Below are positions 33,546 through 44,300 of a stretch of 64,000 bases of DNA, one piece after another; position 1 is the stretch's first letter, and each line of letters begins with the position of its first letter. Below the pieces are notes generated by a model. It did no database searches. It was not told the DNA's origin and saw nothing but the letters and a program-made list of their open reading frames with translations. The DNA lies in assembly GCA_022605405.1 (NCBI GenBank), contig JABYQQ010000003.1, forward strand, positions 1,364,001 through 1,428,000. Reading direction: 5' to 3'. The stretch is from Earliella scabrosa (taxonomy: Eukaryota; Basidiomycota; Agaricomycetes; Polyporales; Polyporaceae). The translations under genes and the position numbers were made by a program.

Positions 33546-35858
33546 TCATAGCGGGAGCGAACATATCTCACAGTCCGTACCTCCATGCGTGTTCTCGAAC
33601 GTGCAGTGTGGGCATATGCGGATGTTCGCCCCACCTCCGCTTGTCTCCGCGCCGCCGCTTTCGCGTGCGATCTGGTCGTACACATCTGGCGGGATGTCGT
33701 CCAGGTCCATTGGTACGTGTGAACTCTCTGAGGGGAGCTGAGCATTGGAGGGTCGTTTCGCTGCGGAGACACGAGGAACGTCAATCGAATTGCCTTCAGA
33801 GGAGGGATGCCACGTTGATCGACTTACGTGCAGACTCGCGTGCGAAGGTCATGAGCGTGAGCCAGCTGTCGGTTCGGATGAGGTCGTCCAAAACCCTGTC
33901 GTCCTCCAAGTCAGGTGCTGTGGCCGTCCGGATGAACACTTGCATGTCGTCCTGCAACACAACGTTATGAACACATCTGGCAAGAAAGTCAACGGAGCAA
34001 CGTACGGGCGAGATGAGCCCCGTGGTACCGAGGAACGCGACCAAGTGCCAATCGCTCAGGAAACGCGCGAGTGCTTGACGCTTCGAGCGGTCACCTCCTG
34101 CGCCGCTGGGGTGAACGTCGTACGCCTCGAGCTCCGCAAAGCGGTGAAGGACGTGCTCGATCGTCTGGTCCTCCAGCAACGGGCGGTTCTCAATCCTGTA
34201 GTTGACAGAGCGGAACAGAGGTGAAGGTGCTTGGGGGAAACCGTGCGACACCTGCGGTCATGTCAAATCCGCTTCCGCAGAAAGGAAGGAGCTGTTGGTA
34301 CGTACGTTGACCAAGAGGTACTCAACAGGGAAGCATGGCTTGGCATTCTTCTGCACATCCAAACCGTACTCGTTCTTGTATCGGAAGAAGACATCGGGGA
34401 TGTAACGCGCAGAGTCTGGGCCGCGATCCTCCTCCTTCACGCGCACGATCCCGGGGTCGACACTGGCCTCGATCATGTCTGCGTCCACCATCGCGCATGC
34501 CTGTTCGGAGACCTGGTACGCAGATATGTCGACACCACCTTCTTCTGTGCCGGTCAGTACGGCGGTGACCATCCGCGACCCGAACTTCCCGGTGAACGAT
34601 GATTTGCTTGGCGTAGGGTTCGCATTTTGTACCGTCGCTGCAAAGATGACCTCCAACGAGGACAGATAGAATGACTGTGGATGCCGCTTGTACTTGACCT
34701 TCGTTCGGTCCTCTTCCTCCGGCTCGAGGTCCGTGAAAATGTAGCCGACGATGTGAAGTCGAGTGGTCGCCTTCGCGGCTAAAGAGCGTATCCGCGTCTC
34801 GTCCTCCCAGGGTATGGCGAGTTCTAGGCCGTCAATCTCTCCTTGCTGTGGAGGTTCGTGGATGGCCTCCACCACAGCCTTGACGCCCATTGGGACGTCC
34901 GGATATGGCTCGTAGTGTCCGATGAGCCACCCGAAGCGCTGTCCACCTGTCGCCCGCCATGCCTGCAAGAAACGTTCGACGATATCTTGCGATGCAATCT
35001 CAAGATGGTCGACCATGCGGAACGGCTGGCTCTGGAGGGTGATGGCTGAAGGCTGACATGCTGTACAAATACCGGCAGGCCATGGAGGGTGACCGCCAGT
35101 AGGACATGGATCCTTGACTTTGTACGAAAGCGGAGTTAGCGGCGGGAGGATGGAGGTGACGGAAGCAGAAGACGACGCTTTTGGCGTCAATTTGTGGAGG
35201 TATGCATGATATGAGAGGTGCTTGATGTTGTTCTGCGCGTGGTACTGGGCATCGTATGGTTCTAGAGGCATGCAGTAATCGCACATCGCGTTCGCGCCGT
35301 GTTTGCAGAACCGGGAATCTCGCCCACGTGGAATCTTGCCATCCTTTGAACGCCAGTACTTGTCAACAGCGTCCTCCTGTACAGTATCCCATGGACGAAT
35401 GGCTTCATGAGTGGCTCCTGGTGCGGTAGCGCTTGACGAAGCAGGCGGTGGTTCGGGAGAGGAGCGCGTTTGGTAGGAAATAAAGAGCAAGTCCCCGTGT
35501 CTTTATGGTGCAGCAATGAATACGGAGTCAACAGAAGTTCAACAGGTACGCACTTGAATCCGAGCGACTGCAGATTCCGTCCAGTGAGAGTTGTCACCGG
35601 AACCTCATTCCCGCGGGGTTGATTGGAGATCGTGACAGTATGCGGGTCTGCCTCCGGAGCTGTTTCGAGGATCTAGTGAACATTAGCAAGGCGCGCGAAG
35701 ACTGCACGAAGAGAACAACCTTTGCAACAAGCTCCGAGATATCCGCCGTTGGCTGGAACTCGTAACGAAAATTGCCGTCTCGAGATCGTAACCGGATAAG
35801 CTGCAGAGTATCATTCAGCTCCAATAAGTAAGGCGTGGTGTCGGATGATGCGCACCAT
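33546..35858 (-). CDS. NPL4: NPL4, ubiquitin-binding cofactor of Cdc48
   Basis: Seven exons in transcription order (35858-35856, 35800-35720, 35672-35554, 35500-34306, 34251-34006, 33951-33828, 33760-33546) encode 660 residues. The first coding exon is the ATG alone, giving the expected N-terminus MLIRLRSRDG of the UBX-like domain. The zf-NPL4 region starts at RFCKHGANAMCDYC (Cys133, His135, Cys141, Cys144). The MPN-like NPL4 domain follows (GWLIGHYEPYPDVPMGVKA, then the YQVSEQACAMVDADM segment). The C-terminal NZF finger reads ICPHCTFENTHGGTDCEIC. With Ufd1, NPL4 recruits Cdc48/p97 to polyubiquitinated substrates for ER-associated degradation. It is transcribed divergently from the exonuclease gene. 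Confidence 0.95.
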
Positions 35859-36261
35859 GGGTAGATGGACGTTGTGGACGAAGATGTGAATCGAGAGGAC
35901 GCGTCTTGCAGATCAGGATGACCTCAGAGTGCTGCATCTAGACGCCGGCCAGGATGACGCGTCGCGTGCTGCTTAGGTAAGCTAGTAAGCAGCACGGGCA
36001 CGTGACTCAGCTTGTTTGGTTTGGCGCCCATAGGAGGTGGAATCTGGAACAGGCGATCCCGGTGCGCTGCAGCGGCAGCTTCGCCTCCTTCCGCTTTCCC
36101 TCTTATCTCCTCCGCCTCGCACATCCGGCCTCCTCTCGATACTTCCGCCAGTTCTCTTTGATCCGCCTTTTGTACTCAAAGCTTCTGTTGCACCGAATCT
36201 CGCGGTCTCGATCCATCCCCATGACCGACTTCTGAATACCCAAACATTTACACCTCCCATC
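35859..36261. promoter_or_regulatory. Divergent promoter region of NPL4 and the exonuclease
   Basis: 403 bp separate the two ATGs. No TATA box is obvious on either side. A C/T-rich leader precedes the exonuclease ATG. Confidence 0.5.
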
Positions 36262-37673
36262 ATGTCTACTCTCGCAACAGCATCCTCCTCGAGCTCCGAA
36301 ATGAACTCGCCACCCAACTCGACGTCCTCGGACGACGTCTCAAACGAATCCAAGCAGTCGCAGGAGCCCCCTCGTGTCTATGACCTCTATTCCTACATCA
36401 CAAAGTCCCCAGGCATCCAGTGCACCTACATCCAGAACGCGGACACTGCGAACGTCGCTATCTCGCAGCTCAACTCGAAGATCCTCGGCTTTGACCTTGA
36501 GTGGAGACCCAACTTTATCAAGGGCAACCCAGAGAATCCCGTCGCTCTCGTGCAACTCGCTAGCGACGAGACCATCCTCCTGATTCATCTCACATACATG
36601 ACTCGTAAGTCTCACGATCGTACAAATACACTCCTCTCATGAGGGGCTAGGATTTCCGGAGAAGCTGCGAGAGCTCCTGCTCGACCCAAGTGTAGTGAAG
36701 GCTGGTGTGGGGATTCAGAGTGAGTCATTACGCAAAGTTGCTGGGTCTCCCTCTCACAACTTCCGCTCCATTCTCAAGAGGATTGCAAGAAGTTATTCAT
36801 GGACCACGGCGTCGACACTCGCAATTGCGTCGACCTGTCACTTCTCGCCCGCACGGTAGACAATCAGCGGTGGAAGGGCAAGTACGCCAACCCGATCGGT
36901 CTCTCCCGACTTTGTGAGACCTACGAGGAGTTGACGCTGCAGAAGGGGAAAGTCCAACTGAGCAACTGGGAACGGCCTTTGGATCTTCGGCAGCAGGAAT
37001 GTACGTTGCCTTGTTGCCTACCTCCACTGCGGGCGCTAAAGGTTTCCCAGATGCTGCCAACGATTGTCATGCCGGGCTTGTTCTGTACAAGAGACTGGTA
37101 GCGATGGCGTCGGATATGGACCCTGTACCGCACAGTGTGTGGTACTCGTTTGACACAATCTCCGGCCATCTCTACCAACCCTCAACCGGTGCAGTGTGGC
37201 ATCCCTACAACCCCTATTATGATCCTGGACCGCCCCCGCCGCCTCGCCCTCCCAAGAACGAGGGCGAACAGGGCGTAGGGCACGAGAATCACAACAGGGC
37301 CTTGCGAGGGCGCTTCAGACACAACCGCACACGACCACAGCGACCGCTCTCTCCTACGGCGTCTGATTTCGTCCCAGGCTTGAAGGAGCACTCCCCTTCC
37401 CCTTCGCCAAGCCCGGTCCCAAGCTATGCATCCGCCCCGCGGCGCATGAACGACGTGCGGACTGCTCCAGGGTATTCGGTGGACATGGATGGCTTCCCCA
37501 GGCTACCTCGTGCCCCACGCGCGCCGCACATGTGGCAGCCGCAACCTGTGCGGCCAAAGCCATTCCATGGCCCGCCACCGGTGGTAGGCGGTATGCATCC
37601 CCAGGCTGGTCGCGGCAGAGGGCGAGGCCGTGGCCGTGGGTTCGCACCCATCGCGGTAGCCCCGACGGGTTAG
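36262..37673 (+). CDS. DnaQ-fold 3'-5' exonuclease domain protein
   Basis: Four exons (36262-36604, 36651-36719, 36779-37000, 37051-37673) encode 418 residues. Exo I is LGFDLEWRP (DxE), exo II is around GVDTRNCVDLSLLA, and exo III is YAANDCHAG (YxxxD), the signature of DEDDy exonucleases. The domain spans about residues 45-245 and resembles WRN-exo/RNase D-like proteins with no helicase attached. The C-terminal 180 residues are Pro-rich and end in a GRGRGRGRG stretch, which suggests RNA or nucleic-acid binding. The substrate (DNA or RNA) cannot be told from sequence. The Tyr codon of exo III is split by the last intron. Confidence 0.88.
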
Positions 37674-38488
37674 TTACCATGGCATCCCTGTTCCCCCGCC
37701 TCCCCACTCAGCGACATCCGGCATCTGTACACTACCTACATCTCCCGCCTTGCTCCCCGCTCTGCTCCTGTTACTTACCTGTGACCCCTCGCGCCTTCCT
37801 CATGCACGACGCGCGGGGGATCTGTCACATGTCCTCTAGGTCTTCGGACATCGTTGTTGTCGATATTGCTGTCTCCTTCCGTTCCTGGCTTCTTCCCTCC
37901 ACTCACACGTACGCCATGGTTACGCTTGCCCCTGCGCAGACATGCGCGGTATATGCATATGCCGAGCTAACACCCTGATACTCACCGCGCCTCCTATGCC
38001 TCCCGTCTAGTAGTATATGTACTTGTATCATACGCCACCCTCGACTTGTCGCAATATGCTGCTCTCGGACGGATGATAGCATGTAGGCCGAAGATATACC
38101 CTTGCCCGTGAGCGCGCTTGTGCCGTGTCTATTGCACTTCCCAAGGATGTACGACACGTCGACTTTCTGCTCTGGCGAAGCTTGTCATCGCGGTACAAAC
38201 CGATATGGCAATCGAAGCGCTGAAGACCATTCGATCGCCGCCTCTTGCCTCGTGGTGTGGCGGTTTGGGCCCGATCCGCATCGCCTTTGGTCCCAATCAT
38301 CGAAGCTGTGGGTCAAGGTGTTGTGACGGATGCTCCTACCTGATTGCGTCTACGATCAAGACAGCGTCAGGCAAAGGTGAGCTCGCGGACTGTCCGGTGG
38401 TGAAAGCAAAGGGAATGGCACCATAGACAAGAAAGGGTTCGTTCATGGCTTCCTCCTCGGATTAGGACTGATGAGTCTGGCGTTATAG
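37674..38488. other. Intergenic
   Basis: This is the 3' flank of the exonuclease gene. Short ORFs only. Confidence 0.5.
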
Positions 38489-38912
38489 GTCGCTATCAGG
38501 TTGTGGATGCTTCATCCGAACGAGACCCCAAGTCTGCGTTGCTAGTCCAGTATCCGAGTCCGAGCCATCGCGGTGAGCGGTTGTTCAACGTTCAGCTCTT
38601 GAACATGGTGCTGAATATGAGTGCTAACATCCTCGTTGAAATGGCTGGCGACACTCGATTGCCCGTCCTCAGGCGACCTCCGGGCCCGGTAAGTTGACGC
38701 GTCGCTCATCGCTAGGCAGTTGCTTACCTACGGAAGCTGAACAGTTGCCACCCGCTTACGTCGAAGTTACTGCTCAAGCAGTCATTGCTACATGCTCTTG
38801 CGGCCACTCGTTCCCGGAAGCTCCTGGCCAGCTCCAAGGGGAGCGCAGGCACGCTGAATGCTCAATTGGATATTTCAGCCTGAAACACTACCAAGGCTTT
38901 CGTACCCACTAG
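38489..38912 (+). CDS. Unrecognised two-exon ORF, 5' partial
   Basis: Exons 38489-38688 and 38745-38912 join in phase (GTAAGT donor, ACAG acceptor) and encode about 121 residues with no ATG start. Text such as GERLFNVQLLNMVLNMSANI and a Cys/His pair group (CSCGHS) is protein-like but matches no family I know. Acceptor-like sequence at 38487-38488 suggests that more exons lie upstream. The next stretch, to 39470, has similar weak coding signals. Confidence 0.3.
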
Positions 38913-39995
38913 CCTGAGCAGGGTAGGTGGGCGCGACGCCGGTGTGCTCGGCGGCTCTGTGCTGATTGCCTTTCCAACGTTAGGGATGAGTACGGCAGTT
39001 TACAGCAGCAGTAAATGAAGGAGGGTATTACTCACGTTCTCGTGTACAATTCTAAGCTGACTGCGAAGGGTCGTCGTTGCAGGGAAATCCAACTTGCTCG
39101 ACACACGCGGAGCGAATCGAGGACCCTTGCGCAGACGTTTGTTTACCCACGCATTCCTCACCGCCGACCCAAGAGCCCCAACCTGAACACCTGCTATGTA
39201 TGGTCAAACGATGTCACGCGGCAGCTGTTGTCGCGTCGCCCGCTTGTCGCGGGACCGTATGTGTGCATGCCGCCGGTCAAGATGATCAAGCGTTTGGGAG
39301 ACACGGGAGGATTGATCGCGTGGACGAAATCGCACTTGGCCAACGGAGGTAAGTTCCATGATGACATTGAATGCCGAAAGAGACAGGAGGTCCTGACGCT
39401 CAACGATGACCCTGGCCTTAGCCCGATAATCCTGATACTACGGGGCGACTGCGTAAGTGGATACCCCTGAGCTCCATGCAATTCAACGGTGTCGACAGGC
39501 TCCCTTAAAGCGCCTTCCAAGCTGGACGCTAGGTAGGTTGACTACGCGCGTTCGACACGGTGACAGCTCGAAGTCCAGACTGCTGTACTTCGCACCGGTA
39601 ACCTAGCGCTATGCTGACATCGTGTTCAGATGAGAATCTGAAGCCGCGAATTCGTTCGACAAAGCGCTCGTTCGATGTGGCTGGAGGCTTCGGCGGACCA
39701 AAGGACGGACCTGATCACGGCATAGATTCCCGTACGCCTACAAGGCATGACCTCACCCGGGACCAAGAAGGCAAGGATCAACCGTCAGCTCGTCATTGAT
39801 GTGCACGAGAAGTCCAGTGGTCTCTCGGCTTACCCTGGCTTACACTGATGTAATTAAAACGATGGGCCTCCACGGTGATTGATGCACGGAAGGGGGAAGA
39901 TAACAACTCCTCCCGTGTTCTCACCGGCGAACCTGGCGGGTTTATAGACAGACGCATGCGCAGCCGCTCGTTTTGCCAACAGCCCATGAACCGCC
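38913..39995. other. Intergenic or decayed coding DNA
   Basis: A 151-codon ORF at 39015-39470 contains intron-like signals (GTAAGT near 39350, CAG near 39385) but no domain. It may be part of an unrecognised gene with 38489-38912, or a relic. Confidence 0.4.
39941..39946 (+). promoter_or_regulatory. TATA element of the UbiA prenyltransferase gene
   Basis: TTTATA lies 50 bp before the ATG at 39996. Confidence 0.45.
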
Positions 39996-41391
39996 ATGTC
40001 CCTCTTCGCCCACCTCCCCACTGACCTTCTTCTTGCTGGACATGACGATCCCTTCAGCCGCATTCACTTCACTCCGATCCTCGCGACAGGCTACGCCCTT
40101 TCGATATACCGAACAATCCTCGAACACCTCTACACTCTCTACCTCTTCACCCGCTCGGACCTGAAGACCATTCTGCTTCCAACGGTACGTTTCTGAGACT
40201 TCCTGTACCCACTTCCGTCTCCCCGGTGGCTCGGATAGGAACCCGCCATCTTCACAAACATTGATCGACCATCACACTAACTCGCTCGCTTTGCCTGGCA
40301 TCAGCTCGTCTATGGAACCGCCGCGGCGCCCGCATCCCTGCCCATTCCCCAACTTCTTCCGCGAATGCTTTGGATCTGGGTGCACCTTCTTCAGTTCTGC
40401 ATGTCAAATCAGTGCGTCGGGCTGCAGGAAGACGCGGCTAACAAACCGTGGCGCCCCATACCCTCGAGGCGGATCACAGTCGCCGCCGCCCGCCACCTCC
40501 GATGGGCGCTGCTCGCGGTCTGTCTCGTCCTGTCGGCTCGCTCCGGTGTGCTTCTAGCGAGCGCGGGACTTGCCTTTGCGACGCTTGCATATAATGAACT
40601 CCGGCTCGACTCACACTGGGCATCGCGGCATGTATGTAACGCGCTTGGATATGCGGCGTTCAACGCGGGTGCCACGTACGTTGGCTGCAGCGGTGAGTCG
40701 CGCACTCTGTATTCGCGAAGGCCAGACACACATGCTCCGTCGCCCGCCGTCCACAAATTTCATTTCCGCGTCTCGCGCTGCCTTCCCTCGTTTTCCGAGG
40801 CGTTCCGCCCGCGGTTTTTCCCCACTTACACACCGCTCTTCGCACACTCCGTCCCCCATGTTCTCGTCCACCTCGTTCTGGAAGAGCTGATGCGAACTCG
40901 GCTCCATGACAGGTGCACAATGCGTTCCAGAAACGACGATATCCGCCGCGCAGATTATCAACGCGCTCGTCGTCCTCACCACCATCCATGCACCGGACTT
41001 CGAAGACGCCGCAGGTGACAGGCTCGATGGCCGGTTGACGCTACCCGTTGCCTTCCCTCGCGGGAGCCGGTTTGTAATGGCGGCCATGCTCCTGGGCTGG
41101 TCCGCATTCCTCGTGCGCTATTGGGCCACTGGCACAGTGTGCACGACTGTGCTTCTGGGGCTGGGAACTCTCGCGGGAGTGAGATTCCTCCTTTTTGATG
41201 ATGCGAAGGCGGACCACACGTCGTTCCGGCTGTATACGGTGCGTACTGATATCTCCCAGTCCTGCTTGAGTCGTGATACGGCATGCATCATGATCTCGAG
41301 TTTCGCCTCTGGAATAGGCGCTGACAGCACCGTGGTTTTGCAGGCCTGGTTATGCACCGTGCAGATTGTCCCGTTCCTAGTCGGCTCCTGA
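39996..41391 (+). CDS. UbiA-family membrane prenyltransferase
   Basis: Four exons (39996-40184, 40305-40692, 40913-41238, 41344-41391) encode 316 residues. The two Asp-rich sites typical of the family are present in fungal form: NQCVGLQEDAANKPWRPIP (Asn98 to Asn109) and APDFEDAAGDRLDG (Asp221 to Asp228), which bind prenyl diphosphate through Mg2+. About seven to eight hydrophobic segments fit an integral membrane protein. Relatives make ubiquinone, haem O, meroterpenoids, or cyclise farnesyl diphosphate in fumagillin synthesis. This one looks like the stand-alone fungal secondary-metabolism type, but no synthase, P450 or methyltransferase lies beside it, so its substrate is unknown. Confidence 0.85.
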
Positions 41392-44300
41392 GGCGTTGAC
41401 GGACGACGTCGGCTATCTTCCGAGAGGGTTTCAAGTTGGTGGTTGTAACATCTTAGGAAATACACCTAACTTATCAAGGTGCGAGAATTCTCACAACTTC
41501 TCACCACGTAATCTTCCTCCCACTCACTTTGAACCATAGTTTCTTGCTCTGTACCACCACCTTTTACCACACCATACCCCCCACGCTCTTTGCCCACGGA
41601 CATCCCTCTCTGCTCTCCTCATCCTACTATCCACCTCCAGCTGTAATGTACCGTGGCCAGCACGCGTTTGTACATTTCAAGCTTCCACGGACGATGCGAG
41701 GCGTGTACGATAGCCTCTTGCGATACCCTACTCCCCCTGTACTAGTGCCTACACGGCCTACAATGCTCCGATAATGCTACCATTGCTTTGTTGTTGCTTT
41801 CGCACACAATACACGCTCTCTTTCTGACCTGCTCGCGCCTCCGTCTGCTCATTGGGAAGGTTTCGATACACGCCCAGGTGAGCCCTGGGTCGGTTACGAT
41901 ATCTGGGAATTCTGGGTCGTCAGATAACTTCCGACCGGCGCTTCCATACTGGAGCGTTGTGCCCCAGACATCGAACAGATGTCGGGCAAACCGATATTGG
42001 AGCGAGGTCTAAGCGCCGGCTCCAAAATATCTGTTCGATACCCTGCGCCGCCCCGGCAGATAACTTCCGACCAAATACCTAGGGCGCCCGGTGCACACTT
42101 GGGCGTGATAGGCGTGCGGCCCTGATCTCACTCATGGTAAATATAGAACTGTGTAGATCTACAGCAGGGATCAGAAGCATGTAATATGCAAGGGTGCAGT
42201 GCGCGGGGCGATCATGGAGCACAGCAGGACGTGCTTCTCGCGCTTCACTGGTGAATACGACAATTATACGGCATTCTCGAACGGAGCCGCAAACAAGGAT
42301 GGAGTTTGAGACTGAGTGATGGATGATACCCGGTAAGTAATGGCATTGCTGTAGTCCTCCGGCCGTACCTACCCGGTGACCGTCTCACAACGGGGTCCGA
42401 GTCGTCGTCGACAGTGTCGATACTCCACTTGTATCAGGCCCAGGGACGTGCCTTGTCGTTCAGTGGCCACACCAGTAACCGCGAAAGACATAATAACCGT
42501 CCATGGGCATATGTCTTTTGTAAACGAGCTGAAGCATTTGAGGCTTCGTAGATAGAGTTCGCGGGTTGTGCGGCCTACTAGACAGACCCTCAGGCGGGTA
42601 CTGTGTGGTTAGTCCCGCAGTCCAGCGATCGTAGCGTGAGAACGATACACACCTATCCGCAGTGCACCGAGCGGTGCAGGATGAACGGTTCCTCCAGGCC
42701 CGCGCGGGGACATGGAACTGGGAACATGGACTGGGGACAACCCACAGCACCAAGCATCGACGGTCGTGCACATCATGTTACTCGGAGATGGATACTTGAA
42801 TTGAAGTCGTTGCTGATGGCTGACCGCCCGTTCGCGTTCCACCAGACGCTGTGCGAGTTGATAGATGTTCTTTCACCGGCATGTCTCTTCAGCATCTTCT
42901 GGATCTTCTGCAGTCCGGCGCAGTGACCGCTGAGGCAGGAGCGACAGATAGTGCGCGCACCTGTCAGATAACATGAATGTCAATTCCACCGCCCGTGCTG
43001 CGGGCAGTACTGCCAGTGGGATCCCCGGCATGTGGAGAGCACGGGGCGAGGGTCGACGTTCAGATGAGTGGTCGCAATGGGAGGTCGCAGTCACAAAGCG
43101 ACGAGCGAGCGTGATGTACTGGAAATCAGTTCAAGTGGTGAGACATACTACCTGCCACCATGGATCAGGGAGTGAGGTTGAGGGAGAACTACTGGGTTGT
43201 GGCTGTTTGGTTTGTCGCAGAGGGAAGGCGGAGGCGGAGGCTCTCAACGTCACTGCGGTCGGTATAGGTACATCCGAATTCGATGCAGCCGTGCGAGTCT
43301 CCGCATCCAGCGGCAGGGGGGGGAGGTTGATCATGGAAGTCCGTGCTAGGAGATCAGCCGTTGCCAGGGTTAAACGTGAAGTGCGCATAGAAATCTCTCG
43401 ACGACACGCACCGTCGCTATACGCATGTGGGTGCGTCCGAGTCGCATCTTGTCTGTCCTGGCACAACATTGCCCTGATTTGTGACTGCGGTCAGTATGTC
43501 CGCAGCTACTCGACAGACCTGAAGCTGGGAAAAGCCACCGGCTCCATAACCATTGCCCGGCAGGTTCTGAGAACCGATGCGCGGGAGCCTCTCGAGTGCA
43601 CAAATATACGTAGCTCAATTGCGAATGCTTGCCTCGGTCCCATAGGGTGCGTCTAGCGCATCCGAACGAATGTCGACATAGCGCACCCGACGTCACAGGG
43701 AACGGACCCTTTCACATCCAACTGCATTGCCAAATTCAGCGCATACAACCGGGCTAATTTGAGGACAAATCCCGAAAGGAGACGTCTTGGGGGAAGACAT
43801 CCAGCTCCACATACTATGACATACATCCGCTTCTGGAAAACGATCCGTGCGACCCTCTTGCGCTTGCGTGCACGCCGACGCACCGGCCGCTTGACTCGTC
43901 AGCGCAGACGTAGATGTAAATCGAGAATATGGCGAACCGCAGCGGCATGAGCGGCCTATAACGGTATGCCAGGCTTTGATAATAACCACGCAGTGAACAG
44001 CGCATCCGAGGCATGCTGGACACGCACCTGGGTGCATCATCTCTGCTCAAATCGATCTGTCAGACTGCGCTCCCGCCTTGAGTTTGCTCGCGGATTACGA
44101 CGGTCACTCTATTCCTGCGCCCACCTTCTGTCACAGATTCCACATCTCCCCTCTCGTGACTCCACGCGTGCCTTGCCCTCCCTCTCGGTCCCGGTCTCCC
44201 CGAGCATACGCTTCCCGGACCTTCGAGCAGAAAAGCGACGCAGACCGTTCCTCTTGTGAACGGCTTCGTCTTCGCATCTTCATTCTGGGATGAGTGGGGG

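Noticed and set aside
42973..43656. Plus-strand ORF of 227 codons
   Set aside because: No domain, no clear start context and an equally open minus-strand frame. Not enough to call a gene.
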